DNA from: Ifrita kowaldi
Lineage: Eukaryota; Chordata; Aves; Passeriformes; Cinclosomatidae
Reading direction: 5' to 3'
DNA: 64,000 nucleotides
Assembly (NCBI GenBank): GCA_013398055.1
Contig: VZRS01010803.1
Coordinates: 995,098-1,059,097 of the forward strand
Shown here piece after piece: positions 48,341 to 62,000 of the stretch. The notes under the pieces were generated by a model that did not search any database, had not been told where the DNA came from, and worked only from the letters and a program-made list of their open reading frames with translations. The translations under genes were made by a program, and so were the position numbers. How positions within the stretch are numbered: position 1 is the first letter of the stretch; each line of letters begins with the position of its first letter.

Positions 48341-51300
48341 AGGAAGAAATCTCTGGAGAATTTTCTAATGGTTTGTCTTAGTTTACGCTTGTATTTCAGA
48401 CTCGGCTCTATTGTGTCTAAGAGCAGGATTGATACAGGCTGTCTGAAACTGCTGATTGCTAGGGAACAGCTTTGTTAGATGAACATAACACATTCCATAG
48501 GTTTCTCCCTTTTATGGTCTCTGTTACAAATATTTTTTTTTTTTAGCTTCAGTATATTTTAGTGAAGTATTCCGCTTTTAAAGAGACATTCAACATATGT
48601 GTGTCTGCTTTAACAAAGGGCCAACAAGCCATACATCAGATCAAAAAATCATTTTTCAGTTTGACTGTATAATCCTACTAAATGGCGTTTATTTTTTCTT
48701 GTATGTCTTTTCTCTTGTTTGCCAAAGTTCCTGTTCCTTAATATTATCCCCAAGGTTCCTGAGAACTTCCCAATTCCCAGGACCAGGACCCTATTTTGGT
48801 CTTTTGTGTTGATGATTCAGAAATGCCAAAAATCGAGAAGAGGAAATTAAGCAGTAATACAGATATAGTGGATAATGGTAGCAGACTGCTTCAGCCATGG
48901 ACCAGCAGATTGACAGTAGAGCACAGCTTCTGTTTCTTTACCCACGATTTGTGGTTCAGAGCACTGAAAGGGATCAATAAAATGGAAGAAGTAGTTTTTT
49001 TCATTTTACATCGTATGAAGGCTGTGCTGAGTTCTCAAAAACCCCTCAACAACAACAAAAGAAACAAAAAAACCCTGCAACCCAAAGCAGGAAAAAAAAA
49101 TCACGAAACAAAACCAACCCATGTTCAAATGCCCCACACTTGTAAATCTTTGAAGACGATGAAACTTTAGGTCAGATGCCTTACACAGGTGAGGGAAATA
49201 CTTATCTCTTCTGTCCCCAAATTGTGGCATCTTTCCTGTGGGCAGGGGATCATCTTCATCCTTCTGATGGAAACACCAGCTCTCGTTCTGCTGATTAAAT
49301 TTTTTTCTTTCAAATCTTTATTAGCAGACTCCTATGTTGTCCAGCACACTCATCATTGCCTTCCTTTGCATGGCATAAGCATGTGATTTTTTTTTTTTGT
49401 AAATGTTCTAAACTATTGTTTAGTTCTAGTTCCAAAGCATTATTTTGGTTTAAAGAAATTATGATTTGTTTTGAGTAACTGACTCTTCTGCACTACTTAT
49501 CTCTTGCCAGCTGTCTATTACCTTGATAATAACAGAAAAGTTATCTGGGCTACACCTCTTGTTTTCAAGGCAAATAAATTAATGGCTTAGTTTATTAAAT
49601 GTCAATTAAAGTATTTTTAATATATCCTGATTTATATAGTCAGTCATTAATGCTGCTTCTTTCTCACCCCTCTTAATATACTGGCTTAATTTTCTATAAG
49701 AAAGGATAAAAGAAATTGTCTGTGTATAGCAAACAAAGGTCACTTGACTAAATTAGTAGGCATGTTTATCTTTGGATACAAAGTGTTAAATGTTGAATTC
49801 AGTCTCTTCTTGGTTTTCTGAGAATAAAACCTTGGAAGCTGATCTGTGAACTCAGTAGTAACCTGTCTCATAGAAGAAAATAAGGAAATATAAATAAGAA
49901 TTTTTTCAATAGGAATTTGTAGTTTAATCTTTCACATCATGCAATATAAAAATTGGTAAGCTCATTTATTGGTGAATTGGCTTGAGTAGGTGTCAGTGAT
50001 TGAGTTTTTAGTCTTGTGTTTTTGTCCCAAATTCATTGCTGATGCAGGAAAAATGAAATGGGAGAGGCAGAAAATAGATGAAGTACAAATCTTGTGACAG
50101 TAATTGATAGCTAGGTGGAGGCATCCATCCAGAGCTGCCTGCTCGGCTTTATACACACCCAGCTCCGTGTGATTGAGAAAGAGATTTTACACAGAGCTAG
50201 TAAAGAAGGGGAGGGAGGTGGCTTTGCTGGTGACAATCTGACTCTGGTCATCTTGGATGTTGCTTACTTTGTGCTTAACAAAAAACAAGTGTGGAGTTGC
50301 TCTTTTCAGAATGAATGCTCTTTAAAGTTTGGGGGGTTTTGGGGGTTTTTTTGAGTTTGAATAAAATCTGAGTGTACTCAGTGATGAAACTTTTTAAAAA
50401 CTGAGATCAGATTTTCAGTAATCTCTCTGAGTAAAACAAGCATTGTAGGATAAGATTTTGAGTTTCATTAATTATTGAGCAAAATAATTTTAACCACTTG
50501 TGCTAATTTTTGGCTGTGGATTTTTGGGAAGAGAATGTGTTATGGGTTTGTAGTGGCTAAACCCTTTACCATATGGAAAGATTTCTTACTTATTTTCATA
50601 CAACTGCTGCTTCAGCTCTTGCTTCTCTTCTAACGCTTGGGATCTTGCAGTATTTTTATTAGTGTTCTTGTTCTAGCTGCTGGGAGGTGACGAGTTACTT
50701 AACAAACTACTTTCACTACTAAGGGCATGCATCCAATTATCCAATAATGAAAAGCCTGTATTTTTTTCTTGCTTCCACCCTGATGGGGCATTACCTTGAC
50801 AGGAGTTAAAATTACTGTATGCAAGCATTCAGCACCCTCCCCAGAAAAGCATCCCTTATCCTGCTCTAGTTGCATTCCTGAAGTCTAACTCCTGCCATTG
50901 CAGAGAATCTGGATTTTCCCACCCGTAGAAGTGTGTTTAAACAAAGCACTCAGGATCTCACGCTTACCCCCCAAAAATCGTGAAATGTGGAAACAAGAAG
51001 TGTTTTTAATACCTCTTGGGATTTGAACTTTTATTATGTTTAGGTTGTGTGAATTTCTGCATCCCTTGAATTAAATTTGGAAATTTTCACTTTCCTTTGA
51101 AGATAAAAGACATGACTCTTGCCCAGATACGTGACTCCCAAGAACTGGGAGGTGGGAAGAAGCAGCACAAATATGATTCACCCTGAATTTTGGAGGAATT
51201 GGCAGCACTGTGAAAGGCATGAGGGAATGGTGCACATGGATGCTGCTTCCCCCCACACCCTGCATTGCAGAGTGGCTCGGTGGTTGCTCTGTGCTATCTT

Positions 51301-52599
51301 GCCTTCCTTGGCTTAGTTTCCCACTTGCGCTATCCTGGGAAGCTGCGCAAGGAGAGGGAGTGATATTGGAGAGAATGTTTGATGAGGTTAAAGATATTTT
51401 CTCATGTGTCAGTGTGTGGCTCTGACTAACAGTGCCCATGACTGGAGAAGAAAACAGTCATTATGGAGAAGCTGTGGGATGAGAAGGGAAGGTAGGAAGG
51501 AGGCCAGCCTCCCTGCAAGGAGACGGCAGACCCAGTTTTACAGGCAGAACCTGTAGGACAACTGCAGATGAACCTCTGGTGAAGACATGCAAAGGCAACA
51601 GCCCTCTCTAAGCTTAAAACTAGGTGGTAGTGCCTAAAGGATGAGTGTCTGCCCAGTGGACCTGCTGCTGAAGGCAGGCAGGGTATTTCAGGATGCATCT
51701 TGAGCTGTTTTTCTGAGAAGGGGCGAGTGCATGTTATGTGCTTTGGTTGAGGAGTGAGCTTGTGTGTGCACACTTCAGCTGCAAGGCAGTGACATCCCTT
51801 TCCCATCAGGGCTGGAATGCCAGGGATGCCTGTCTTACCCTCACTCACATGACTGACTTGTCTTCTTGGGTTTTTCTCTCCTTGCTTACCACTCTAGCAC
51901 AGAAATGTATTTCTGCCCTGTCTTGCACTGGCTTTCTACAGTATGGTCTGAAGCTGAAGGTTTCCATGAAAAATCAAAAGAAGTGTTGAAAGCCAAGTAG
52001 CAGGCAGCAGCATTGTCAAGGAGGCCTGGAGTTAAAAAATTTGTAAGGGAAACAATTTTCTCTGGAATTAAGGTGGAAATACACTTCCTCTTAATTTCAA
52101 CGGGCTAACAAATTGTAATGTTTATAGTTGGCTGACAATGTAGAAATAACTCATGAACCAAAAGAAAAGTTTACTTCGGAAGACAGCTCTCAGATTATTT
52201 ACCTTGGCTTCATTCTTCCCTGAATTGGGGAGAACATAATAATGTTTCCCTCTCTTGGCTGATTGCTGAGATGCTTTTGGATATAATTCTTAGCATAGGA
52301 GAGAACTTCCAACATAGCAAAACTGATTGCCAAACCTAGAAAAAAGAAAGTCTGCATCCAGTAATGACATTCTGGAGATCCTGGATGCCATATTCCTTTT
52401 CTGCCATCTCAATGAATTTTCCACACATTTTTATGAAGTGTTTTGAGTCTATTTTGGTGATATAATTCACATGAATGTTTTGAGTGCTCTCTTTGCTCAA
52501 CCCTGACCTCCCCCCTATGGAGATTTTTTTTTCCTGTGTTGAAAACTGCCAAAGACTTCAGGCATCATTTTCCCACACAGAGTGAAAATAAAGCACTTT
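48341..52599. other. Unassigned noncoding DNA
   Basis: Contains an A/C-rich simple stretch near 49037-49125 and a G/T block at 50331-50352. No gene or interspersed repeat is recognised. Frames up to 140 codons around 51.1-51.9 kb occupy both strands and show no domain. Confidence 0.5.
50331..50352 (+). repeat. G6T4G5T7 simple block
   Basis: GGGGGG TTTT GGGGG TTTTTTT in direct succession, related in pattern to the 37.8-kb G/T block. Confidence 0.97.
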
Positions 52600-52614
52600 A
52601 AAAAAAAAAAAAAA
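52600..52614. repeat. Poly-A tract, 15 bases
   Basis: A15 follows AATAAAGCACTTT (AATAAA at 52587-52592) and precedes A/C-rich sequence. Confidence 0.95.
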
Positions 52615-52685
52615 CAAAACACACTCAAAAACCACCACCATAAACAGATTTTCCCCCAAAAGAAGAGTTCTGTTTGAAAACCAAA

Positions 52686-52718
52686 GTTGGTTGGTTGGTT
52701 TGGTTTGGTTTTTTTTTT
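52686..52718 (+). repeat. (GGTT)n/(GGTTT)n simple repeat
   Basis: GTTGGTTGGTTGG passes into TTTGGTTTGG and a T10 run. Confidence 0.95.
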
Positions 52719-53379
52719 AGTTTGAAGTACAAGCTGAATAGAGATCCAGGGCAAGTACTGTGCTCAGACCTTCTTTTCCTTATCAATACCCTGAATTTGT
52801 TCACCAGAGAGCTGGAGGGTTTGCAGAACTCCTGGACAGTTGTAGCCTCGGGGGTACAGCAGCTTAACCTGCCGCACCCTGCTTCAGAAGGAGTTCCTGT
52901 TGTTTCAGTGCTCATGTCCACCCTTCTTCAGGTTACAGCGTCCCTGGGTGTGCTGACACAGCTGGTTTGGGGCCATGAGTTGGCTCATTGCAGTGACTTA
53001 GATGAAATCCCGGCATTTCTGGGGGGCCGGGGTTGCAGTGTCACAGCGCACGGGGCAGCGCCTGAAGCAGCGGCGCTTGCACAGGATGAGCCCAGCTGAG
53101 GTGCACCCAGAGGGCAGGGAATGACAGGAGCTTGCTTTGCTGGCTTTACTTGCGAGCAGGAGAAAAGGTGCTTCGTAGTGCCCTCACCTCAGGGTAGATC
53201 CCACTGACTACCCAGGAGGGTGGGCTGCAAGCACTCTCCTGGTGAATGCTGTAAGAGGGTTTTTTTGAGATGCTTGCAGAAACCCCTAGAGCAGCCCAGA
53301 ATTTGGGAGCCATGAAGGAACTGCATTGTCATTTAGTTTCTTTATTAAGTGTCTAAGAAGTGGCACACTTTTTTACTTC

Positions 53380-53398
53380 TTTTTTTTTTTTTTTTTTT
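53380..53398. repeat. Poly-T tract, 19 bases
   Basis: Uninterrupted T19, with no retroelement recognised next to it. Confidence 0.97.
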
Positions 53399-53502
53399 AA
53401 ACCGCGTAGGATACTAACTTGGCAATCAAACTGTCTTTTAAGGTGGCCCATTCATTGCTGAAGGATGCTGGCAGGTACCAAATATTTTAGCCAGTATGTG
53501 AA

Positions 53503-53518
53503 ATTTATTTATTTATTC
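53503..53518. repeat. Short (TTTA)n run
   Basis: About four TTTA units (ATTTATTTATTTATTC). Confidence 0.9.
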
Positions 53519-56500
53519 ATTCCCCTCCTGAGTGATGTTTTGAGCTGTCAATCTGCTGCATTTTGCTGGCCCTAAACTAAGCAGAATAACTCAGGATCCT
53601 GTAACCAGAGCAGCCCTTCATAAATTAAGGTCAGTCGGGTGCAGTGCTGTAACAACAGCCTGTAGAAACAGCCTCAGACCAAGGCATCTTTTGTTAACCA
53701 GAGGAATATTAACTACACTGGGAGTTCCTGAAAGTGGGTGGTTTCTACTGCCAAGCTCAGCAACGCTTTGTCATAATGAAAAAACAATACTGTCTGCAAG
53801 TAGGGATTGAAAGCGTCTCCTCACATCTGTTTGTCTAAGCTTGGGAAAAGGTGCCATTGGATGAGAGCAGCAAATCCTGCTGTGACTGTGCTTGTGCTTG
53901 AAGGGAAAGCTTTAAATGCCAGCAAATGGCCAGGCATCTTTCATGAAGCTAGTTTTAATTTATTTTTAGACTTGATTAATAGTTACTGCAATATTTGCCT
54001 TGCACATTTTTTAATGGAATGCTTAAAAAATCCCTTGTTTAATATGTGATCCCTTCTGTGTAATTGTGCTCTCATACAATGTCTTTGGTGAGAATGAACT
54101 AGCAGAGTTTTACCCAGAATTGTTTGGAAGACACCAGTGTGGAAAGCAAAGATGACTCACAATGCCTTGGAGGAAGAAGAGCTAGCAGTTAACCACAGAG
54201 CATGGCATTATCTCTATGCCAAAGCTGCCTGGGAGAGCCAGCATATTTTCCACTTCGCTATGTCAGGGGGAAAAAAGTACTCCAGAGAAATATTGCCTCT
54301 CTAAGCAATCTTGATGATCTCGTCAACTTGATGAGTTTAGAACAGGTAACATGGGAGGCATGTGAATCAAAAGAAGGTGGTAGTTCCTATCTAGAAACCA
54401 TTGTTATTTTTATTTTATTAATAAATACATATGAAGCATTCTCATTTTTGGTGGATTCCTCTGGGTGAATAAACTTGGTTGCATAACAAGAATGTGGTAT
54501 GTGATAGAGCACATGATTAGATAGGAAGTATTTCTGCATAAATTTATTTTGTATCTAATCCCATGTGTCTATATTCTTATTTCTTTAGGAATATCTACGT
54601 GCTGTCTCTTTCTAATGCAGGCAATTTGCCAGATGCCTGTAAATAAGGAATGTCTATTGCAAATGAAACAATAAGTAACTCTTACTTCTCAATGTAATTT
54701 GTTTTCCATTTGCATTTAGTGATGTAGTGTTTTTGTTGGTGAAGGTGGCTTGACTTTACAGGCAGAATTACATGAAAAACACAGCAGCTAAATCTTCATT
54801 TTGATTTCGTTACAATAAAAATCTATCTTTTACAGTATAGAGTTGAATATTTTCTTTTGGGGGAGGTGTTTCATTTAAATGAATTTAACATATCCTTTTA
54901 CGTCTAGTGGCCTTTACACTTACACAGAAAATGCAGCAAGAAAGGCGTTGGCTTCCATTTTGGGTCTTTCTTTTTCTCACCAATCACCTTCTGAAAGATG
55001 TAAAGACATGTTATTGCTATAGTGCTGTGCTGCCCTGGGACCTGGGCATGTTCTCCTGTACATCTGCTGTTCCACTTCTTTTTGCATAAATGTGGAAGCT
55101 TGGGTATCTCCAGCTCAAGCCACGTTCCTTGTTTCTGCCAAGGAGAAGGTGAAAGACCTCATGAAATACTGGATTTAGCATGTGGGCTGCCAGTTGTGCC
55201 AAAAGAGGAAAAAAACAATGGTGTAGATCAGAGCAATATTTTGGCATTGGCCGTGGGAGAAGTCAAGCTGAAGGATGCACCAGGATTGATACTTGCTTTC
55301 CAAGCATCTGAAAAGGAAGGTGTTGAAGAACCTGTGTGATGAGGCCCTTAGAGTTGCTTTCAGGCTGGCAGGGTAATCCAAGCAGATTGTCTTGTGGGCA
55401 GCAAAAAGCACTAGGTGAAGAGTAAGCCTGTAATTTAGTCCACTGGTTAACAGTGAAATGTCTGGATGACTTCATTTAACAACAACTATCAAGGTGTAAA
55501 TCTTTTTTGCCCTGATGAAACCACCTGGAATAGTGATTGGTGGTTGGCCTTGGCTGTGAGAAGGCTGTAAATCTGCTTTCTAAACTCTCCTGCTTAGGAG
55601 AAGTCAGTTTGGGGTGTTGGTATTGTGGGAGACATCCACTGGGCTCTCAACAGATTAGTATCTGATGAACAAACATTTTTTACACCTGTAATTTCAATAG
55701 TATGCGACTTCTCTTTCACTTTCTACCTCTCCCACCCTGTATTCAGCGAGTGCCAGAAGATGAGCTTTCTTTAGATACATAAACAAGATGATGTGGTGCA
55801 AATTACAGAAGATTGCAAAGCCTTGATTTAGTTTCTCTGTGTTGTGATTTAAGAATTGATACTCTTGAGTTTTTAACTGTGACTAAGCAACTGTTTTGTT
55901 GAGGCTGATTATTTCACATGCCAGTGGTTGGGAGGTAGCATCAGATTATTCCTGCTGCTAGCGTGAATGTCCTTATTTATCCGGTCTTCTCTTCTACTGA
56001 GGATAACTTGGGCTTTCATTTTCCCTCCTGTTCTCACCTTGTTTTGGCAGCTGATGAATATGAACATTTTCTGTGTCTCAAACGTTTTATATAGGGGGGG
56101 CCACAGGCTCTGCAGGACCTGTGACCCTGCATATTATTCTCCTGTATTCTCAAGTTTTTTTCCACCTAGAAAATTCTGTTGGTAGGGGAAAATATTAAAG
56201 TGTTTCAGATTGGAAAAAAAAATCAAGGTTGATTTCAGACCTGTATATGGCAGACGGGGAAATTGCAGGGAGGGAGAAAATTTATCTTGCTGGTCACAGT
56301 TGGTGCTCCTACTGAATATGTGGATGTGTGCATATGGAGTGAGCACATGCACAGGCACTCCATACAGAGAGAGCACATACATGGGCCATATGTTCATTAT
56401 TTTAGAAGTTTTGTTTTCTCTTGCATTTTTATCAAGCTTTTAACAGAGCTATTTTAATTTGGATTAAATATAACCATGTAGGACAGTAACTAAGACACAA

Positions 56501-58530
56501 ATTCAGTGGTTTTCTCCTCACCCTCTGTGTGTCAGCAACATTCCTTGTGCTCATCCTCCACCTAGAAATGAGTGTCTTTTAACCTAGGGCCTGTTGTCAG
56601 GAAGAGAGGAGATTGCAGCATTTTTCCAGGCGTGGTGGGGCTGGGTTTCATTTACAAATTTTGTCCAGAATTGCAACACACTCTTCTGTACTTAGCATGT
56701 GCCAGGCTAAGCTGGTGTGTAAGGTTAGCAATAAACTGAAAAAGCAGTGCTGCAGTCCTATACCTGTGCACACGTGCAAATCTGAGCCCTTTGTCTGTCT
56801 TCTGAAGGTCAGTATTTATGAATGGTTTACAGAAACAGCACATGCTTAGGTTGGTTCCTAGAAGAGGCTTACATACAGTTTCAGTAAGGTAAATAATTTT
56901 GCTGGTTTGGCTGTGAAATAATTTTGAAATGTGTTTTAAAGATACAGGACTCAAGACAAAAAGGTGTGCTCAAACAGCATTTGTATCTATAGGAAGCAAT
57001 AGTTTCCTGTGGTTTACATACCAAACAGTGAGACCTGTTTATAACACTCACATGAACTGTGTTTTCAGTGTTTGAATGGTCAGGTCTGCCCAAGTGTCTC
57101 ATGGCGTTCTTAAGTTCCTTTTTAGCATTTTATTATTGCAAATACCTAATAAGGTTTATTGAATTGCATATTTTGTAATTCAAAGTGTATGTAAATACAA
57201 ACAGGAAAAAAGTAAAGAAGATGAAGAATAAGGATTTCTGAGATGCTGTTGGTTCTTCTCTGCTTTTTCTTTAGCCACTGTCTCCTTTCTTGTTCTTTGT
57301 GGTTCTCTTATCTACAAAAACATTTAGATTAGTGTGCTAATTAGTTTATGTTAACCAGCAGAGGGCTTCCACCTCAAAGCAAACAGCCTTATCCCTTCTG
57401 CAGTCTCCCTGGTATCGTCTTAATCAGAGAAGTGGGAAATAGACATTTATTTAGTTGTCTTAGGGTACTTCCCTGCTGGCGGAAAGATCTTCAATTACAT
57501 GTTAACTAATTTTTTATACAGTTTGTTTTTAACTGGCTTCCAGTTACTTTCAATACAGCCGTCAGCATTTCCACAGGAAACTTCGATGATTCAGTAGAAG
57601 TTTCTTGTGCTTCACCGAAGTCTCCTATTTCTAAATTTCTAATGTAACTGGTGTGTTGCAGTTTCTGTGCAGAGTCAGGTATTAAAAGTGTTTCGAGCCC
57701 CTTCTTAGTATGAACACAGCTTATGCTGAGTAAAGTAGTAGGAGAGACTGAACTGATCTTACAATTTAGATTAAAGCAGTGCGAGTTAAGTTTATAAACT
57801 CATGCGTTCATTGTAGAGTGTTCCAGAGCAAAGAGAGAGTACATGTGGATACAGGATATCACCAAAGCACACAGCTTTTCAGGGAGGTTGGAGTCGCCCT
57901 GTGAGACACGGGGTGGTTTCATTCAGAGCATCCTTTGTGCCCGCTGTGCCGGCGGCTTGGAGCGGGTGGGTGCTGGTGGAGTGAGGGTCAGTGCAGTGTG
58001 GCAGAGTGCCGAGGTGCTGAATGCTGCTGGAGCACCTCTCCAGTTTCTCTCCCTGACTCTGTAAGCGACTTCTCGTGTTGCTCAGAACTGCTGTTGATAA
58101 CTTCTGGTGATTCAGTGAACAGATGAGTGCCTGGGGGAAAAAAAAACAGCAATCTTCTCTTCAGACACAAAACTTACCCTGTCTGCAAAAATTCCATACT
58201 TAGATAGTTAATCTTCCCGGTCTATCAGCACTTGGGATGTGTTGGCTAACAGTTGTGAGCAGAGTACTTCCCTGGCCAAGCCTCAGCTTTGGAAGGGAGG
58301 TGACCCTATGGTTAGGGGATTTTAAAAACGATTTTGTGTTATGAAAGCAAGAGCCCCTCAACCCAGGAGAACGTGTGTAGGAATCGAGGGGGTGACTACA
58401 GTTAGTGGGAGCTTTTTAGCAGAGCTGCCTTAATTAGTGAGTTGTCATGCCCGAATCAAAAACCACTAAAATTGTTAATTACGTTTCAAGCAGAGATAAT
58501 AACATCTTACTACAGGCAGACTGCTGAAAG

Positions 58531-58870
58531 ATAAATCACTGCCGTGTGTCACCGTAACTGTGTCGCTGCTGACGTCCCTGGCGAAGCCCGGCCCGCCTCG
58601 GGCGGTGGGAGCGAGCATCCCGGCTGGATCCCGGCTGGATCCCTGCTGCCACCTGCCGGCACGCGCTGCCGGGCTCGGTCCCGGCCCGGCGGTCCTTGGG
58701 CTGCGCTGCTGCTCGGGAGGGCTGCCCGTGAAGTACCCAAATATGTGCACATCGCCCGAAGTCACCAAAGCCCTGTTACTCGCCCCCTTACATTGCACGA
58801 CGGCATCAAACCTCACGAAGGAGAAAACTCGTCCGTGTGTAGTCAAGGCTGAAACTTGACGCAGCTCGAG
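58531..58870. promoter_or_regulatory. CpG-rich segment, candidate promoter / CpG island
   Basis: By hand count there are about 33 CpG in about 330 bp, close to the number expected from base composition, whereas the flanks are CpG-poor. GC content is clearly above half. It contains CCGGCCCGGCGG and GCCCGGCCCGCC words, a GGCGGTGGGAGC word, and a CGTCA/TGACG cAMP-response-type core near 58570. A perfect 11-bp tandem pair, CCCGGCTGGAT, lies at 58619-58640. The frames over it (67-123 codons) run on both strands and show no domain, so the island more likely marks a promoter or first exon than a protein. It ends within about 20 bases of a CR1 insertion. Confidence 0.6.
58619..58640. repeat. Perfect 11-bp tandem pair
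   Basis: CCCGGCTGGAT twice without mismatch, inside the CpG-rich segment. Confidence 0.97.
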
Positions 58871-58886
58871 CCCTTTCCTCCCCAGA

Positions 58887-59050
58887 ATATCATAGAATCA
58901 TTTAAGTAGGAAAGGAGCGCTAAGATCTCAGAGTCCAGCTGTTAGCCCAGCACTGCCAAATCCGCCACTGAGCCATGTTCCCCAAGTGTCACACCTACAG
59001 GTCTTTTAAATACCATAAGGGTATCCATCACACTCCTACCTGAATTGTGC
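58887..59050 (-). mobile_element. CR1 LINE fragment, 3' end, older copy
   Basis: The plus strand reads ATATCATAGAATCATTTAAGTAGGAAAGGAGCG, then CTAAGATCTCAGAGTCCAGC, GTTAGCCCAGCACTGCCAAATCCGCCACTGAGCCATGTTCCCCAAG and CTTTTAAATACC..AGGGTATCC. This is the inverse of the CR1 3' UTR of the family with a CAGCACTGCCAAGTCCACCACTAA block. The 3' terminus is at the left and the 5' truncation fades near 59050. Substitutions are frequent, so it is older than the 28.2-kb copy. Confidence 0.88.
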
Positions 59051-62000
59051 CAAAATTGTGCTCAGTACTTGAAACTGCTCCTGCCGTCAGTAATTGCCCT
59101 ACTCCTTGCAATCACATTTTCTATGAAATTTGGGGTTTGCATTAGTTCTGGAATTATGCTGATGAAGAAACCCAAAAGCTTGTGAATGGCTGAAGCAGGT
59201 AGGTGTCTCTATGCACAGTTAACTTGACTGCTCTTTTGCCATCAAACTATTTTAGAGAAAAACAGTATTTTTTTTTCTGGGGAATTCTGGCGTTGGTTCT
59301 GCCCCTCTTACAAATATCTTTTGGGCTAACAACCAGATTGTACTGTTTGTGTTCCTTGTTTGATTTCTTGATTTTTCTCTCTCAGTAAGAGCTGTTATTA
59401 TCCCTACATACAGCTGGTGTTGAGGGGAGAACCAGCTCCAGGTTAGCCTAGCACTTTATAGAAACTGTATCCCTGTTTTTACAAAATCTCCTTATCAAAG
59501 CAAGTGCAGCTGCTGAGTCAGAGAAAACATTGCCCTGATGGAGTGCATCCTTCTGGGGCACAGAAGCTGAAGGGAGGAAGAGAGACTAGTGCGAGGTGCA
59601 CCATACAGACCTGTCCGAAAGCTAGTTTATCCTCTGCAGGATAAAATAGTTGTCTGCAGTCTGATTTATTTTTTTTTCCCTTCTGGACCTAATAAAGTTG
59701 GAAATGGGGATGGGATGCTTGGAAGCAGTCTTTCAGTATAAAACTCCATCCTCTTTTAGTTTTGGTATGGTGTATTTTTAAGCTGAAAAAAAAACAAGAC
59801 CAAAAGGGTAAAATGGGTAGTAAAACTGAAAGGAAGTTTTTCTTTGTAATTAGGGCATTCAAAGGCTCTGTAAGGGTTGTGATAGAAACAATTAATAGGC
59901 ATTGCTTTTGTGTGAGACAGGGCCTACTTAAGTAGGTCGTGAGGCTGGTAGCCAGGAGACCTACTTTCTTTTCTTAGCTTTGCTGCTTATCCTTTCTGTG
60001 ATGTTGGGCAAGTAACTTCATTTTTGATCCTTTTCTTTCTTTACTATTTTTTTCCCCTTGCAGGTCCATTCACACTGAGAGGGAAAGAGTTTCTCACTTA
60101 TGTGCCCTGCACATAAAAAGGGACACAGCTTTAACTGGAAGTTTGAGGCCCTCTTATACCAAAATGGTCTCTGTGGCTGCTTTGCTGTAAATAACCATGC
60201 AGGAATATGGATTGCTTTGTGGGTTTGCTATGTGAGCATTTCATAGGGTACCTCTAAAAGAACAGGCACATTGTAGATGAAGACCTCTGATGAAGGTCAG
60301 GTTGACAGGGTTTCAAAACTTATTGAAATTCCCACACATCTGCCTGGAGATGATGAGCACGCTGGGGAGGTGACCATATGTAGCTGATCTGGTGTTGTTG
60401 GGGCAGTTTCTGGGATGGAGGGGTTCTCAGGGCTGCTGGAGCACACCTCTCCTTTTGCTAGCTGCAGCAAGAGCTTTGTGAGGATGGGATGAGACTGCAG
60501 GGAAGGTGTTTTCAGTGGGCTTTTGCCGGTGCTTAATCCAAATGGCTTTATGACTGGGCTGATGATGAGTTGTTACCACCTGAAGGAAAACAGCCAGGAA
60601 GCCTGAGAGAGAGGTGTCCTCTCAGCTGTTGGAGCATGAGCTGTCCCGGGAAGCTGTAATCGTGAATCATCCATGTTACTGTCTCCTTGAGTCATGAGAA
60701 ATGATAGACTAGGAAATGTAGGAATTAAATTAACATGTGAATTGTGCCAAAAGCCACGGCCCAACCAAAAACGGAGCATGTCTGTGGCGTTTTGGGGTTT
60801 TCGTCTTTCTGCTTTTTTCATTTTTTACAGTGACCCGAAACCTTTCTTGTGAAACTTTTTTTGCTGTTTTTTCTGGCCTTAGGAGGACACAGTGGCTGCG
60901 AGCCATGTGCGTGTGTTTGCTTTACAGCTTCTAGAGAATTCTTAGACAATCAGGTTGTGATAGATGGTAAAAATCCTGATGGTATGTGAGACTATGCATA
61001 TTTGCTCTCGTTCACCTCTAAAAATAAATAAAAAAGGGCAGGGGAAGGAACCAGTTCAGCCTTCTACTTCAAGCTGTGTGTTTCTTCTTCTGTGGTTCCT
61101 TCATGTTTTTTACTGAGATGGATTTGTATTTAAAAAAATGTAGCAAAAATAATGCCTTAATCTTTACATACATAACCTGGAAAATATGAAGCCTATATAC
61201 TTGTATGACATCTTCATAAGGGAGAAAATAGGTTGGAAAATTAACTGAGCTTATTAAAAGAGTACCTTGTTTCTTTTAAATGGCTTTGTAGAGTGTTTTA
61301 CATAATTAAATGTAAGCCTCTACAGTGTTTCAGATGCTAAAATTTCCAGCTCCATGGCCTTGCATTTGGCGACTGATTAAAGAATGGCTTAACCTGCAAC
61401 AGTTACTCAACATGTATTGTTTTTCAAATAGTAATTGCTGTTTTCTCTTGATCTTGGGAAATTTACTTTCGATCCACATGTACAACGACATATGCTGATA
61501 TTAAGCTTGTCACCTAGAAATAAACATTCTGTGGTAACAACAGTGTTCCAGTGGATAGCAATGGATCTCTTCCTGCAATGAAATGAAATGATACCAAACT
61601 CTGAGCAAAGCATTGCACTTCTCTGTTTACAGTAACAATGGAAGTGTTATGTTCAGTCACGGTGCTTTTGCTCTTGCATCACCAAGTTGTGACTCAGCAC
61701 CGTGTTAAAAAGGCAGAGGTACAGACAGGTGAGGAAAATTCCTGAAATCAGATTGCTGCCTAGACTCTGGACAGGTCTCTGGGATTTACCCTGGCATTTT
61801 GGGTTAACCTGAGAGGGTTTCCTTCCTGTTGGTTCCTCTGATCTTCTGTTTCTAAGTAGTACAGTGGTGAGAACATGACTACGATTCTGCTGTTCCTACC
61901 AGGGTTTTTATACATCTGGCTCTGTATAATTTAGCCAGTAATAGCTGTGGTAGTTTACAGTTCTCTGTACTTTTCAGTACTGGCAATTCCAAATGTTTGC

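Larger units (their letters stand above)
52719..58530. other. Unassigned noncoding DNA
   Basis: No gene recognised. Holds T19 (53380-53398), a TTTA run (53503-53518), a small CpG patch near 53025-53090, and a possible exon-like segment near 54268-54346 (see findings). Confidence 0.5.

Noticed and set aside
48180..48381. Open frames across the N run
   Set aside because: They exist only because unknown bases were translated as X.
51426..51848. 140-codon minus-strand frame
   Set aside because: Overlapped by plus-strand frames, with no domain. Chance.
52300..52614. Processed retropseudogene ending AATAAA…A15
   Set aside because: No open frame or recognisable mRNA upstream. CR1 does not normally mobilise polyadenylated mRNAs, and A-runs are common here.
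52674..53099. 141-codon plus-strand frame
   Set aside because: Starts inside the GGTT/T-run simple repeat and has no domain.
55022..55339. 105-codon plus-strand frame with a polar, coding-like C-terminal half
   Set aside because: No family recognised, and three opposite-strand frames overlap it. Insufficient to call an exon.
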